Shown here: in pieces, positions 1 through 10,012 of the stretch | How the letters are laid out: each line of letters opens with the position of its first letter | How positions within the stretch are numbered: position 1 is the stretch's first letter | Source of the DNA: Sphingobium fuliginis | GTDB taxonomy: Bacteria > Pseudomonadota > Alphaproteobacteria > Sphingomonadales > Sphingomonadaceae | Assembly (NCBI RefSeq): GCF_004152845.1 | Contig: NZ_SEON01000002.1 | Span: 62,001 to 126,000 of the forward strand | DNA: 64,000 bases | Reading direction: 5' to 3' | Translations under genes and position numbers: made by a program | Notes under the pieces: model-generated | What the model saw: only the letters and a program-made list of their open reading frames with translations | Told to the model about the DNA's origin: nothing | Database searches by the model: none

Positions 1-307
1 ACAGGCAGCCCTCATTATAGACCGACAGGTCCTCCGATCCTTCCAGGATTTCCGGATTGATGAACACCATCGGCTTCCTGACCGGCGGCGCGCCCTCCTC
101 ATCGGATTCGGGTTCCTGCAGGTCGATCACCAGCACCCGCTTGGGTACGCCCACCTGGATCGCGGCCAGGCCGATGCCCGGCGCGTCGTACATGGTTTCG
201 AACATGTCGTCGATCAGACGCTGCAATTCGTCATCGATCGCCTCCACCGGAGACGAGATGGTACGCAGGCGCGGATCGGGCGCCTCCAGGATAGGAAGAA
301 TGGCCAT
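1..307 (-). CDS. def: Peptide deformylase, 3' end cut off by the window edge
   Basis: This metal-dependent hydrolase removes the N-formyl group from new proteins in the cytosol. The start is ATG at 307, and 102 residues are visible. Motif I appears as GIGLAAIQ (about residues 44-51), and the sequence stops inside motif II at EGCL (99-102), so the conserved Ser of EGCLS and the metal-binding HExxH helix lie outside the window. The N-terminus ([15 protein letters not shown]) is typical of alphaproteobacterial enzymes. recR lies just upstream on the same strand, and fmt, which adds the formyl group that Def removes, is read divergently beyond recR. Confidence 0.93.
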   Translation of the reverse strand, partial: MAILPILEAPDPRLRTISSPVEAIDDELQRLIDDMFETMYDAPGIGLAAIQVGVPKRVLVIDLQEPESDEEGAPPVRKPMVFINPEILEGSEDLSVYNEGCL

Positions 308-355
308 GGAACCAAAATAATCGGACGGCCGGAAAATTTCAAGCGACCGCCACAT

Positions 356-952
356 TCACCCGACGGGGCGCCGCGCCCTCAGCGCCTGGGCCAATGTCCC
401 CTCGTCCAGATAGTCCAGTTCCCCGCCCACCGGCACGCCATGCGCCAGTTGCGTCAGGCGCACGGGAAAACGCTCCAGCCGTTCGGCCAGATAATGGGCG
501 GTGGTCTGTCCCTCCAGCGTCGCGTTCATCGCCAACACCACCTCGTCTATGCCGCCGGCCTCCACCCGCGCGACCAGCGCATCGATGGACAGGTCCTCCG
601 GACGCACGCCTTCCAGCGCAGACAGCCGACCGCCCAGCACATGGAATCGCCCCGGGAACAGTCGCGACTTATCGAGCGCCCACAGGTCCGCAACATCCTC
701 CACGACGCAAAGCGCCCGCGCATCCCGGCGCGGATCGGCGCAGATGCCGCAGGGATCGACGGTATCGACATTGCCGCACAGGCTGCATGTCACCAGCCGT
801 TCGTTCACCGCATCCAGGGCGCGCAGCAGCGGCTCCAGCGCGGATTCCCGCTTCTTGAGCAGGTGCAGCACGGCACGCCGCGCCGAACGCGGGCCAAGGC
901 CGGGCAGGCGGGACAGCGCCTGCGTCAGCGCTTCGATCTCGGGAGAAGCCAT
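356..952 (-). CDS. recR: Recombination mediator protein RecR
   Basis: RecR works with RecO (and RecF) to load RecA onto SSB-coated gapped DNA. The 198-residue length is normal for the family. The protein shows an N-terminal helix-hairpin-helix ([14 protein letters not shown]), a four-cysteine zinc finger (Cys56, 59, 68, 71) and a Toprim domain starting near residue 79 (ALCVVED). The reading frame stays open to 1138, but ATG at 952 gives the family N-terminus [20 protein letters not shown], so I use it. It probably shares a transcript with def and diverges from fmt. Confidence 0.95.
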   Translation of the reverse strand: MASPEIEALTQALSRLPGLGPRSARRAVLHLLKKRESALEPLLRALDAVNERLVTCSLCGNVDTVDPCGICADPRRDARALCVVEDVADLWALDKSRLFPGRFHVLGGRLSALEGVRPEDLSIDALVARVEAGGIDEVVLAMNATLEGQTTAHYLAERLERFPVRLTQLAHGVPVGGELDYLDEGTLAQALRARRPVG

Positions 953-1077
953 GGAACCGGAATAAGGGCTTGCAAGTCGTGGGCACAAGGGGTTTGAGAG
1001 GCGTCTTCGGAAATACGCCCCCCAGCGCATTTCAGAGGCGGCGCCGGCCGGCGCCGAAACCCAACAAAAGGCCCGCC

Positions 1078-1986
1078 ATGCGCATCGTTTATATGGGAAC
1101 CCCGGATTTCGCCGTGCCGGCCCTGGCGGCATTGGCAAAGGCCGGGCATGACATCGTCGCCGCCTACAGCCAGCCGCCCCGCCCGGCCGGACGCGGCAAG
1201 GCGCTCCGTCCGTCCCCCGTCCATGCGAGGGCGCTGGAAATGGGCATAGAGGCGCGCACGCCGGTTTCGCTGAAGGATGCCGGGGTGCAGGCCGCCTTCG
1301 CCGCGCTGAACGCCGATGTGGCGGTGGTCGCCGCCTATGGCCTGATCCTGCCGCGCCCGATCCTGGAGGCGCCGCGCATGGGCTGCATGAACATCCACGC
1401 CTCCCTCCTGCCTCGCTGGCGCGGCGCTGCGCCGATTCAGCGCGCCATCCTCGCTGGCGACAATGTCACGGGGGTCACCATCATGGACATGGAGGCAGGG
1501 CTGGACACCGGCCCGATGCGCGCCAAGCATGTGACGCCCATAGAGGACAAGACCGCCGGCGCGCTGACGCAGGAACTGGCCGAAGCCGGCGCGGAACTGA
1601 TGGTGGAGGTGCTGGACGACCTCTCCCTCCACCCGCCTGTCGCCCAGCCGGAGGAAGGCGTCACCTACGCCTCCAAGATCGAAAAGGCGGAATCGCGGAT
1701 CGATTTCAGCCGCGACGCGCATCAGGTCGAACGGCAGGTGCGCGCCTTCAACCCCATGCCGGGCGCCTTCTTCGAATATCGCGGCGAACGGTTCCGCATC
1801 CTCGCCGCCCATGTCGAGGAGAATGACGGCCCGGCGGGCGAGTTGCTCGACAACAGCCTGCTGATCGGCTGCGGCCATGGCAGCATCCGCCCGACGCTGA
1901 TCCAGCGCGCGGGCAAGGGCGCGATGTCGGCGGGCGAATTGCTGCGCGGCTATGACATGCCCGCCGGCAGCCGGATCGACGCCTGA
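1078..1986 (+). CDS. fmt: Methionyl-tRNA formyltransferase
   Basis: Fmt transfers a formyl group from 10-formyl-tetrahydrofolate to initiator Met-tRNA. It has 302 residues. The N-terminal formyltransferase domain begins [16 protein letters not shown], with the catalytic trio Asn105, His107 and Asp143 (in [15 protein letters not shown] and GLDTGP). The C-terminal OB-like domain contains [15 protein letters not shown]. The start at 1078 is chosen because it gives the conserved N-terminus; the frame is open further upstream. truA follows after 4 bases, so the two are probably co-transcribed. Confidence 0.96.
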   Translation: MRIVYMGTPDFAVPALAALAKAGHDIVAAYSQPPRPAGRGKALRPSPVHARALEMGIEARTPVSLKDAGVQAAFAALNADVAVVAAYGLILPRPILEAPRMGCMNIHASLLPRWRGAAPIQRAILAGDNVTGVTIMDMEAGLDTGPMRAKHVTPIEDKTAGALTQELAEAGAELMVEVLDDLSLHPPVAQPEEGVTYASKIEKAESRIDFSRDAHQVERQVRAFNPMPGAFFEYRGERFRILAAHVEENDGPAGELLDNSLLIGCGHGSIRPTLIQRAGKGAMSAGELLRGYDMPAGSRIDA

Positions 1987-1990
1987 CCCC

Positions 1991-2737
1991 ATGACCCGTT
2001 TCGCCTTCACCGTCGAATTCGATGGCCGCCCCTTCATGGGCTGGCAGCGGCAGGCCCATGGGCCGAGCGTGCAGCAGGCGATGGAGGACGCCATCTTCGC
2101 CGTCACGGGCGAACAGGTCGCGGTCCATGCGGCGGGGCGGACCGATGCGGGCGTCCACGGCCTTGGCATGCGCGCCCATGCCGACATTGCGAAGGACATC
2201 GCGTCCTTCCGCCTGATGGAGGCGCTGAACGCGCTTCTCCGGCCGGCGCCGGTCGCGATCCTTGCCTGCGAGGCCGTGGCGGACGACTGGCATGCGCGCT
2301 TCTCCTGCACCGGCCGCTCCTATGTCTATCGCATCGCCAACCGCCGCGCGCCGCTGACCTGGGAAAATGGGCTGGTCTGGCGGGTGATCCAGCCGCTGGA
2401 TGCGGGCGCGATGCAGCAGGCCGCGCAACTGCTGGTCGGTCGGCACGACTTCACGACCTTCCGCTCGGTCCACTGCCAGGCGGAAAGTCCGGTGAAGACG
2501 CTGGACCGGCTGGATGTGGAGCGTGCGGGCGACCGCCTCGCCATCCATGCGGAGGCGCGGTCCTTCCTGCACCATCAGGTGCGGTCGATGGTGGGATGCC
2601 TTGCCATGGTGGGCATGGGGCGCTGGTCGATAGGCGATCTGGAGGCGGCGCGGGACGCGAAGGACCGGGCGGCCCTGGGATTGAACGCGCCGCCCGACGG
2701 ACTCTATTTCGTGCGGGCGCGTTACCCGGGCGAGTAA
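1991..2737 (+). CDS. truA: tRNA pseudouridine(38-40) synthase TruA
   Basis: TruA isomerises uridines 38-40 in the anticodon stem of many tRNAs. The 248-residue protein has the family N-terminus ([16 protein letters not shown]) and the catalytic Asp52 in AGRTDAGVH. The conserved [12 protein letters not shown] block near the C-terminus is also present. The start ATG lies 4 bases after the fmt stop, which suggests translational coupling. The 3' end faces the queuosine-precursor transporter on the other strand. Confidence 0.96.
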   Translation: MTRFAFTVEFDGRPFMGWQRQAHGPSVQQAMEDAIFAVTGEQVAVHAAGRTDAGVHGLGMRAHADIAKDIASFRLMEALNALLRPAPVAILACEAVADDWHARFSCTGRSYVYRIANRRAPLTWENGLVWRVIQPLDAGAMQQAAQLLVGRHDFTTFRSVHCQAESPVKTLDRLDVERAGDRLAIHAEARSFLHHQVRSMVGCLAMVGMGRWSIGDLEAARDAKDRAALGLNAPPDGLYFVRARYPGE

Positions 2738-2769
2738 TCATGCTCCTGCGCAGGCGGGAACACCATGTC

Positions 2770-3489
2770 CTAGAGGCTTGCCCGGAACGGCGTGAAATTC
2801 GTGCCCTCGTCGAAGACGTCCAGCCCCTCCGCGCGCTTGAGGCGATTGACCACCACATAGGTCACGGGCGTCAGCACCGCTTCCCACGTCACCTTCATCA
2901 GCCAGTTGGTGACCATCACCGTCGCCACCTGCGCGTTGGTCCAGTCTCCATAAAAGGCGAGCGGATAGAAAAGCAGGCTGTCCACCCCCTGCCCGACGAC
3001 CGTCGATCCGATGGTCCGCATCCACAAATGCCTGCCCTGCGTCAGCAGCTTCATCTTGGCGAGGACGAAGCTGTTGGCGAACTCCCCCGCCCAGAAGGCG
3101 GTGACGGAGGCGAAGACGATGCGCCACGTGCTGCCGAACACGGCCTCATAGGCCTTCTGGTCCGGCCATCCCTCCGCCGGAGGCAGCTTCACCACCACCC
3201 AGCTCATCAGCGCCATGAACAGCATCGCGCCAAAGCCCGCCCAGACGCATCGCCGCGCCCGCGCATAGCCATAGACTTCCGTCAGCACGTCGCCCAGCAC
3301 ATAGCCCAAAGGAAAGAAGAGGATGCCCGCGCCAAAGGTGAAGCCGCCCAGCGTCGACAGCTTCGCCGCGCCGATCAGGTTGGACAGCAGCAGGATCGCG
3401 ACGAAACCGGCCATGCAGAAATCGAAATAGCGCAATGGGCGCGCACCCAGCGCATAGGCGTCGATTTTCCTTACCCCCGCATCGCTCAT
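2770..3489 (-). CDS. yhhQ: Queuosine precursor transporter (YhhQ / DUF165 family)
   Basis: This integral inner-membrane protein belongs to the family (formerly DUF165) that imports queuine precursors such as preQ0 and preQ1 for tRNA queuosine. The 239 residues contain about six hydrophobic segments. Family-typical blocks are visible: GAGILFFPLGYVLGDVLTEV, WAGEFANSFVLAKMK and GQGVDSLLFYPLAF. ATG at 3489 (MSDAGVRKIDAY) is chosen over an upstream in-frame start at 3534, which would add 15 residues of doubtful character. It sits between truA (convergent) and tRNA-Arg. The transport role is inferred from the family. Confidence 0.88.
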   Translation of the reverse strand: MSDAGVRKIDAYALGARPLRYFDFCMAGFVAILLLSNLIGAAKLSTLGGFTFGAGILFFPLGYVLGDVLTEVYGYARARRCVWAGFGAMLFMALMSWVVVKLPPAEGWPDQKAYEAVFGSTWRIVFASVTAFWAGEFANSFVLAKMKLLTQGRHLWMRTIGSTVVGQGVDSLLFYPLAFYGDWTNAQVATVMVTNWLMKVTWEAVLTPVTYVVVNRLKRAEGLDVFDEGTNFTPFRASL

Positions 3490-3575
3490 GCGCCCCTGCA
3501 TATCGGGCCGGCGCGCAAATGCAATGCCGCCCATGATTGCAAGCCGGTCAAAGCCCCGCTATCGAACGCGCCGAC

Positions 3576-3652
3576 GGCCCCGTAGCTCAGCTGGATAGAG
3601 CATTCGCCTTCTAAGCGAATGGTCACAGGTTCGAATCCTGTCGGGGTCGCCA
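3576..3652 (+). tRNA. tRNA-Arg, anticodon UCU
   Basis: This is a complete 77-nt cloverleaf. The 7-bp acceptor stem pairs 3576-3582 with 3642-3648 (one G-U pair). The D-arm, an anticodon stem TTCGC/GCGAA with loop CTTCTAA (anticodon TCT, reads AGA) and a T-arm with GTTCGAATCC are all present. A G discriminator base is followed by an encoded CCA at 3650-3652. No integrase or att-like repeat was seen beside it. Confidence 0.97.
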
Positions 3653-3664
3653 TTTTTCGCCAGT

Positions 3665-5686
3665 TCAGCGCTTTTCGGGGCGGCCGGCCCGTTCCCGGAT
3701 CGGCCGCATCGCTTCATGGACCATGCCGCTCAGCAGCAGGCTGCCCTGCCGCGACAGATGGTCGTCGTCGGAATAAAGCGGCACGCCATGCATCATCGTC
3801 GCGCAATGGCCGGTGCCGCAGAGAAGGCGGTGCGGATAGACGACGCCGGCCGCGAAGCGCCGCCGCATCTCGTCGAAGGCGCCGAACACGTCGCGCTGCC
3901 GCCGCAGATAATCCGCCAGCGGCAGGTCCAGTTGCGCCGGTTCGCTGTAGAGTTCCGCCCGCGCAAGGCTTTCCGGCACGTTGCGGCGGAATTCCGGAAT
4001 GGGCGCGACCAATATGACCCGCTTGCCCATGCCGGTCAGTGTCCGCACCGTTTCCTTCAGCCCGGCGCGAAACAGCAAGGCGTCGCGCTTGAGGCTCCGG
4101 TCGTCATTCCCGTCCCGGCCGAGATAGCAGGGCGTGCCGCCTTCGGGGCGGCGTCCATTGGCGCACAGACCCCAGCGGGACACCAGGAAGACCGTGTGGA
4201 TCGTCGGACTGTCGCGCAGCATCGCCAGCACCTGCGCGTTGAAGGCGCTGCAATCATGGCTGGCGGGCTGGTCCAGCCGATCCAGCCCCAGCAGGGTGGG
4301 GCAGGCGGGGTAGGATGCGATCCGTCCGGAAAGGCCCAGCGCATCGCCTGCCTGATCGAATGCGGGTTTCAGCGCATGGGCGTGGGAATCGCCCCAGAGC
4401 AGGAAACTGGGTGCCGTGCCGTTATGCGCGCCCACCGCGCACAGCGCCCGGTGCCGCACCGCCGCCATGCCCGAACAGCGCTCCGGCAGATAGGCCATGC
4501 TCCGGCTCGCCGCATCGAGCGCGGCGACGGAGGGCGCCACTCGCGCAGGCAGGCCGCCGGACAGGTAGAGCATCGCGCCCGCTCCGCACCCTGTCGCCAT
4601 CATCGCGCCGGCGAGCGCGAAGGCGCGGCCTGCCGTGAAGCGACGGGCCCGGCGGAACGGCTCCTCAATGAAGCGCCAGGAGAAAGCGGCGAGGAGGAGC
4701 GAGAGCAGGATGATGAGCAACTGCTCCCGCAACCGCCAGTCGCCGTCCGTGCGATAGGTCCAGAAGACGACAAGCGGCCAGTGCCACAGATAGAGCGAAT
4801 AGGAGATGCGGCCGACCGCCACGGGCACCGCGCCGCCCAGCAGATGGCTGACCGCCGACCCGCTCTGCCCCGCATGCAGGATCAGTAGCGCCCCCAGCAC
4901 CGGGTAAAGCGCGTTCAGCCCCGGAAAGGCCGTCGCGCTGGAAAAGCCGAACAGCGCCCAGCCGATCGACGCCACCCCCGCCAGCGCGCAGAGCTGCGCC
5001 GCCCAACGGTTCCGCAGCGGCGGCAACATATCCGTTGCCAGCAACGCGCCCGCCAGCAACTCCCAGGCGCGGGGAAAGGGAAGGTAGAAGGCCAGCACCG
5101 GCGCACGGTCGACCAGCAGCAGCGCCGTGGCGAAGGACAGAAGCGCCACCACCCCCAGCAGGAGCCGCGTCCGCCCGCCCGCCCGAAAGGCACACAGCAT
5201 CAGCAGCGGGAAGAGGATGTAGAATTGCTCCTCCACCGCCAGCGACCATGTGTGCAGCAGCGGCGCTTCTTCCGCGGCGCTGCCGAAATAGCCGCTATGC
5301 CGCGCGAAATGGAGGTTGCTGGCGAACAGCACCGTCGCCACGGCGCTCAGGCCAAGCGCGCGATAGTCCAGCGGCAGCAGGATCTGGCTGCCGGCGATGA
5401 TGGTGACGGCGATGGTCGCGAACAGGGCGGGGAATATCCGGCGGATGCGCCGCACATAGAAATCGGTGAGGCTGAACCGGCCTTCCGCTAGCTCCCGCGC
5501 AATGATCGAGGCGATCAGATAGCCGGAGATGACGAAGAAGATGTCGACGCCAACGAAACCTCCGGAAAAGGGCCAGAGGCGGACATGATAGAACAGCACC
5601 GGCAGCACCGCCAATGCGCGCAGCCCATCGATGTCGCGCCGATAGGCAACGGACGGGCTGGCCTCCAGCGCGGTCGGCGCGGGCAA
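3665..5686 (-). CDS. OafA/YrhL-type membrane acyltransferase with C-terminal SGNH domain
   Basis: The protein probably O-acylates a surface polysaccharide. The N-terminal half is an acyltransferase-3 membrane domain with about ten helices and the signature YRRDIDGLRALAVLPVLFYH. The C-terminal half, from about residue 410, is an extracytoplasmic SGNH hydrolase-like domain with the nucleophile block LLWGDSHAHALK and the Asp-His block DDDHLSRQG. The 673-residue length is usual for this fusion. The start is uncertain: 5686 is a TTG with no ribosome binding site, while a good AGGAGG (5720-5725) lies 6 bases before an in-frame ATC at 5711-5713. The substrate cannot be told from sequence. Confidence 0.87.
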   Translation of the reverse strand: MPAPTALEASPSVAYRRDIDGLRALAVLPVLFYHVRLWPFSGGFVGVDIFFVISGYLIASIIARELAEGRFSLTDFYVRRIRRIFPALFATIAVTIIAGSQILLPLDYRALGLSAVATVLFASNLHFARHSGYFGSAAEEAPLLHTWSLAVEEQFYILFPLLMLCAFRAGGRTRLLLGVVALLSFATALLLVDRAPVLAFYLPFPRAWELLAGALLATDMLPPLRNRWAAQLCALAGVASIGWALFGFSSATAFPGLNALYPVLGALLILHAGQSGSAVSHLLGGAVPVAVGRISYSLYLWHWPLVVFWTYRTDGDWRLREQLLIILLSLLLAAFSWRFIEEPFRRARRFTAGRAFALAGAMMATGCGAGAMLYLSGGLPARVAPSVAALDAASRSMAYLPERCSGMAAVRHRALCAVGAHNGTAPSFLLWGDSHAHALKPAFDQAGDALGLSGRIASYPACPTLLGLDRLDQPASHDCSAFNAQVLAMLRDSPTIHTVFLVSRWGLCANGRRPEGGTPCYLGRDGNDDRSLKRDALLFRAGLKETVRTLTGMGKRVILVAPIPEFRRNVPESLARAELYSEPAQLDLPLADYLRRQRDVFGAFDEMRRRFAAGVVYPHRLLCGTGHCATMMHGVPLYSDDDHLSRQGSLLLSGMVHEAMRPIRERAGRPEKR

Positions 5687-5879
5687 GGCCGGACAGGATG
5701 CGCTGGCGGCGATGCTTTCCCTCCTCTTTTCCGGGATCTGGCAGGCGCTGATGGTGATAGAGCCTGTCTCGACCGGCGCATCGGCGCATCGGGACAGCCG
5801 CCGGGGTCAAAGGTGTTAGGGGGCTGGCTGGAAGGCGCAAGGAAGGGACGCGCAAGGGAGGCGCGCCTAGTCCGATCGG

Positions 5880-6224
5880 TCAGTCGCCGCCGCCACGCCC
5901 CTCCGCCGAACGCAACAGCAGGTCGTCAGTCACCGTCATGGTGAAGATGGGATCGGCGTCCGGCGGCACCTCCGCTATGGCGTCGACGAAGGCGGCGCGC
6001 GTCTCGGGATCGTCATAGACCATCTTCTGATCGAAAGCCGCGCGCCAGCTCGCCTCGTCCGGCCATTCGGCATAGCCGACGAAGCGCCCGTCGGCATCAC
6101 GATGCAGGCGTGAACCGTAGCTGCCATATTTTTCGCGGATCAGGTCGGTTCCCCGACGCCAGGCCTTGCGGAACTGATCCTCCTTGCCGGGGTGAACGCG
6201 CCACCAATAGACCGCGACGAACAT
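5880..6224 (-). CDS. Antibiotic biosynthesis monooxygenase (ABM)-fold domain protein
   Basis: This 114-residue protein resembles a single ferredoxin-like ABM domain, beginning MFVAVYWWRVHPGKEDQFRKAW, where a strand leads into a helix with the pattern usual for this fold. Later blocks (YAEWPDEASWRAAF) also fit. ABM-fold proteins are mostly small dimers, and many have no known substrate, so a monooxygenase activity should not be assumed. It is a single gene between the acyltransferase and the aldolase, with no partner that hints at a pathway. Confidence 0.7.
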   Translation of the reverse strand: MFVAVYWWRVHPGKEDQFRKAWRRGTDLIREKYGSYGSRLHRDADGRFVGYAEWPDEASWRAAFDQKMVYDDPETRAAFVDAIAEVPPDADPIFTMTVTDDLLLRSAEGRGGGD

Positions 6225-6329
6225 CGTGCCTCTCCTTTGCGCAGGAGAATGACGCTCCCCGGCGAAGGTTGCGACAAAAAAGGCGCGCAGGACCGGCCTG
6301 CGCGCCCTTCCTCAAACCCCCAACTCGGA

Positions 6330-6983
6330 TCAGAGGACCGACTGGCCGGTCTTTTCCCAGTCCGCCAGGAAGCCGGCAATGCCCTTCTCGGTCAGCACAT
6401 GGTTGAACAGCGCCTTGATGACGGACGGCGGCGCGGTCATCACGTCGGCGCCGATCTTCGCGCTTTCCAGCACATGGATCGGGTGACGCACGCTTGCGAC
6501 CAGGATTTCCGTGGCGAAGGAATAATTGTCGTAGATCAGGCGGATGTCCTCGATCAGCTTCATGCCGTCGAAGCCATTGTCGTCATGTCGCCCGACGAAG
6601 GGCGAGATGAAGGTCGCGCCCGCCTTGGCCGCCAGCAGCGCCTGATTGGCCGAGAAGCAAAGGGTGACGTTCACCATCACGCCATCCCCGGTCAGCGCCT
6701 TGCAGGTCTTGAGGCCATCGATGGTCAGCGGCACCTTGATGCAGACATTGCCGGCGATCTTCCGCAAGACCGCGGCTTCCTTCATCATCGTCTCATGGTC
6801 GAGCGCGACGACCTCCGCCGACACGGGGCCTTCCACGATGCCGCAGATTTCCTCCACCACTTCCAGGAACTTGCGGCCCGACTTGTGGATCAGCGAGGGG
6901 TTGGTGGTGACGCCGTCCAGCAGGCCGGTGGCGGCGAGTTCGCGGATTTCATTGGTGTCGGCGGTGTCGACGAAGAACTTCAT
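6330..6983 (-). CDS. fsa: Fructose-6-phosphate aldolase / short transaldolase family
   Basis: This 217-residue class I aldolase of the TalC/FSA subfamily has the short length of that group. It starts [17 protein letters not shown], has the VTTNPSL block at residues 25-31, and the Schiff-base lysine is Lys83 in NVCIKVPLT. The C-terminal part carries [12 protein letters not shown] and the GADVMTAPP block. Family members either cleave fructose 6-phosphate or act as transaldolases, and sequence alone does not decide between them. The gene is divergent from the DUF2490-priA pair. Confidence 0.9.
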   Translation of the reverse strand: MKFFVDTADTNEIRELAATGLLDGVTTNPSLIHKSGRKFLEVVEEICGIVEGPVSAEVVALDHETMMKEAAVLRKIAGNVCIKVPLTIDGLKTCKALTGDGVMVNVTLCFSANQALLAAKAGATFISPFVGRHDDNGFDGMKLIEDIRLIYDNYSFATEILVASVRHPIHVLESAKIGADVMTAPPSVIKALFNHVLTEKGIAGFLADWEKTGQSVL

Positions 6984-7126
6984 GGATCTGCTCCGGCAGA
7001 GGAAGGGACGAATCGCGTTTCCTTTAGCGGCTCCATGACGGATTAGCCATTATTGCCGGAGGCTGCCCCTTTACCTTCCGCCCGGCGCAACATTATGACG
7101 GCGGCACCTTTCCAAAGGACCGATCC

Positions 7127-7792
7127 ATGCCCCGCCGCCAGCGTCCCCGCCACATATCGGACGCGCTGATCTCCGTCGGCCTCCTGGCCGCCTCGCCCGC
7201 CTTCGCCGCCAGCCAGGAAAATCAACTGTGGACGACCGAATCGCTGGTCGTGCAGGCAAGCGATGCGGACCTCGTCTCGCTCGACCTCAGCCAGCGTTTC
7301 CGCCAGGCATCCTCCAATGGCGGGCAGCAGACGGTGCGCGTCCTGATCGACCATCGCGTCGCCAGGGCGGTGCAGATCGGCGGCGGCCTCGCCTTTTTCC
7401 GCTCCGAACCGGAACAGGAAATGCGGCTGTTCCAGCAGGTGACGCTGACGAAAGGCATCTGGATGAGCCGCACCCGCATCGAACAGCGCTTTTTCGATAC
7501 CGCCGACAGGGCAAGCTGGCGGCTGCGGCAGCGGGCGCAGGCCTCGGTGCCTCTCGACGCGGCGAAGCGATGGACGCTGATCGCGGCGGCCGAGCTGATG
7601 TTCCACCTGAACCGCGCCCGCCCCGGCGACAGGCCGGGCCTTGCCGTGATGCGCAACCAGATCGGGCTGCGCCATCCGATCGCCAGGGCGCTGGACGCGC
7701 AATTGCTCTATATGCGGCAGCAGACGTTCCGCGACGGCCGCCCGGATGCGGTGGCGCACATCCCCTGGCTGACATTGAGCTGGAAAATCTGA
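7127..7792 (+). CDS. DUF2490 family outer-membrane-like protein, secreted
   Basis: This 221-residue protein has an N-terminal signal peptide ending near SPAFAAS. The remainder shows alternating beta-strand pattern and closes with an aromatic segment (WLTLSWKI) typical of outer-membrane barrel ends. The block QLWTTESLVVQASDADLVSL and the pattern of charged strands match DUF2490, a family of predicted outer-membrane proteins of unknown function. It lies 48 bases upstream of priA on the same strand. No specific substrate or partner can be inferred. Confidence 0.7.
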   Translation: MPRRQRPRHISDALISVGLLAASPAFAASQENQLWTTESLVVQASDADLVSLDLSQRFRQASSNGGQQTVRVLIDHRVARAVQIGGGLAFFRSEPEQEMRLFQQVTLTKGIWMSRTRIEQRFFDTADRASWRLRQRAQASVPLDAAKRWTLIAAAELMFHLNRARPGDRPGLAVMRNQIGLRHPIARALDAQLLYMRQQTFRDGRPDAVAHIPWLTLSWKI

Positions 7793-7840
7793 CGCGCTCC
7801 AGGGCTTGCCTCAACCGCCCCTGCCATTAGGGAGAGGGCA

Positions 7841-10012
7841 ATGAGTTCGCGCGCCCGTGTCATCCTGCTGAACGCCGCCCTGGGGCCGCTGGACTATCGC
7901 GTGCCGCATGGGATGAACGTCAAGCCCGGCAGCATCGTCGTCGCGCCGCTGGGTCCGCGCCAGATCGTCGGCGTGGTGTGGGACGAGGACAGCTTTCCCG
8001 AAATCGAGACGGTGGGCGACAACCGTCTGCGCAACGTCGTCGGGCCGGTCGACGCGCCCCCGGTGCCCGAAACGCTGCGCCGCCTGATCGAGTGGACGGC
8101 GGACTATTATCTCGCCCCCATCGCCGCCGTGCTGCGCATGACGCTGGCGTCCATGGCGGCGCTGGAGGGCGCGCGCACCGTCATCGAATATCGCGCCACG
8201 GGCGACCTTCCTGACCGCATGACCGAACAGCGCACCCAGGCGATGGAGCGCATCGGCGAACGGCAGGGGCTGATCCGCGAGCTGGCGATGATCGGCGGAG
8301 TCAGCGACGCGGTGATCCGCGGCCTCATCAAGGCGGGCGCCTTCGAAGCGGTGGAGGTCAGCGTCGACACCCCCTTCCCCATGCCGAATCCCGATCATGC
8401 CCCGCCGCTGCTGTCCGATGGGCAAGGCGCGGCCGCCGACCAGTTCATCGAAGCGGTCAGGGAACGGGCCTTCGCCCCCTTCCTGCTCGACGGCGTGACC
8501 GGATCGGGCAAGACGGAAGTCTATTTCGAAGCTATCGCCGCCGCTATCCGCGAGGGACGGCAGGTGCTGGTGCTGCTCCCCGAGATCGCGCTGACCGAGC
8601 CCTTTCTTGAGCGTTTCGAAAAGCGCTTCGGCACGGTCCCCGTCAACTGGCACAGCGGCCTGCGCCAGAGCGAGCGGCGGCGCGCCTGGCGGGCGATCGC
8701 GGCGGGCGAGGCGTCGGTGGTGGTCGGCGCCCGCTCCGCCCTGTTCCTGCCCTATCCCAATCTGGGCCTGATCGTGGTGGACGAAGCGCATGAGGCGAGC
8801 TTCAAGCAGGAGGATGGCGTCCACTATCATGCCCGCGATGTGGCGGTGATGCGCGGCCTAATCGAGAAATTCCCTGTCATCCTCGCCTCCGCCACCCCCG
8901 CCATAGAGACGCGGCATCAGGTCGAGCTTGGCCGCTACAGGGAAATCAAGCTGCCTTCCCGCTTCGGCGGCGCGGCCATGCCGGACATAGAGGGCATCAA
9001 CCTGCTCACCGACCCGCCGGAGCGTGGCCGCTGGATCGCGCCGCCGCTGGTGCGCGCCATCGACGAGACGATGGAAAAGGGCGAGCAGAGCCTGCTCTTC
9101 CTCAACCGGCGGGGCTATGCGCCGCTGACGCTCTGCCGCCATTGCGGCTATCGCTTCCAATGCCCCAATTGCACCGCCTGGATGGTCGAGCACCGGCTGA
9201 CCCACCGCCTGGCCTGCCATCATTGCGGCCATGTCATCCCCGCGCCGCGCTTCTGCCCGGAATGCAAGGAGGAGGATAGCCTTGTCGCCTGCGGTCCCGG
9301 CGTCGAGCGCATCGCGGACGAGGTGAAGGCGCTCTGGCCCAATGCGCGCACCGCCATCGTCACCTCCGACACGCTCTGGTCGCCCGCCAAGGTCGCGGAA
9401 TTCGTGAAGTCGGTGGAGGCGGGCGCGGTCGACATCATCATCGGCACGCAGCTCGTCACCAAGGGCTATCACTTCCCCAACCTGACGCTGGTGGGCGTGA
9501 TCGATGCCGATCTGGGCCTCGAAGGCGGCGACCTGCGCGCGTCGGAACGCACCTTCCAGCAGATCGTCCAGGTCGCCGGACGCGCCGGGCGCGGGCAGAA
9601 ACCGGGCCGCGTCTTCATCCAGACCCGCATGCCGGAGGCAGAGGTCATCAAGGCCCTGATCGCAGGCGATGCAGAGCGCTTCTACGAGGTGGAGACGGAG
9701 AATCGCCGCCACGCCAACGCCCCGCCCTTCGGCCGCTTCGCCGCGATCATCGTGTCCAGCGAGGATGCAGACGAAGCCGCCGAGGTCGCGCGGCTGATCG
9801 GCAAGTCCGCGCCCTCGATCGAGGGGATGCGCGTCTACGGCCCCGCCCCGGCCCCGCTTTCCGTGCTGCGCGGGCGGCACCGCCACCGCCTGCTGATCCA
9901 CGCGACGCGGCAGGTCGACGTGCAGGACGCAATCCGGGACTGGCTGGGCAACCTCAGCTGGAAATCAGGCACAAGGGTGGCGGTCGACGTCGACCCGTAC
10001 AGCTTCATGTGA
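7841..10012 (+). CDS. priA: Primosomal protein N' (replication restart helicase PriA)
   Basis: PriA recognises abandoned forks and reloads the replisome. The 723-residue protein has a 3'-end-binding N-terminal domain (LDYRVPHGMNVKPGSIV), a superfamily 2 helicase core with Walker A GVTGSGKTE near residue 220 and DEAH near 313, and an inserted zinc-binding region (about residues 431-485) with paired CxxC motifs such as CRHCGYRFQCPNC. The helicase C domain contains the GTQLVTKGYHFPN block. The stop codon overlaps the start of the DUF1289 gene by one base (TGATG), suggesting coupled translation. Confidence 0.96.
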   Translation: MSSRARVILLNAALGPLDYRVPHGMNVKPGSIVVAPLGPRQIVGVVWDEDSFPEIETVGDNRLRNVVGPVDAPPVPETLRRLIEWTADYYLAPIAAVLRMTLASMAALEGARTVIEYRATGDLPDRMTEQRTQAMERIGERQGLIRELAMIGGVSDAVIRGLIKAGAFEAVEVSVDTPFPMPNPDHAPPLLSDGQGAAADQFIEAVRERAFAPFLLDGVTGSGKTEVYFEAIAAAIREGRQVLVLLPEIALTEPFLERFEKRFGTVPVNWHSGLRQSERRRAWRAIAAGEASVVVGARSALFLPYPNLGLIVVDEAHEASFKQEDGVHYHARDVAVMRGLIEKFPVILASATPAIETRHQVELGRYREIKLPSRFGGAAMPDIEGINLLTDPPERGRWIAPPLVRAIDETMEKGEQSLLFLNRRGYAPLTLCRHCGYRFQCPNCTAWMVEHRLTHRLACHHCGHVIPAPRFCPECKEEDSLVACGPGVERIADEVKALWPNARTAIVTSDTLWSPAKVAEFVKSVEAGAVDIIIGTQLVTKGYHFPNLTLVGVIDADLGLEGGDLRASERTFQQIVQVAGRAGRGQKPGRVFIQTRMPEAEVIKALIAGDAERFYEVETENRRHANAPPFGRFAAIIVSSEDADEAAEVARLIGKSAPSIEGMRVYGPAPAPLSVLRGRHRHRLLIHATRQVDVQDAIRDWLGNLSWKSGTRVAVDVDPYSFM

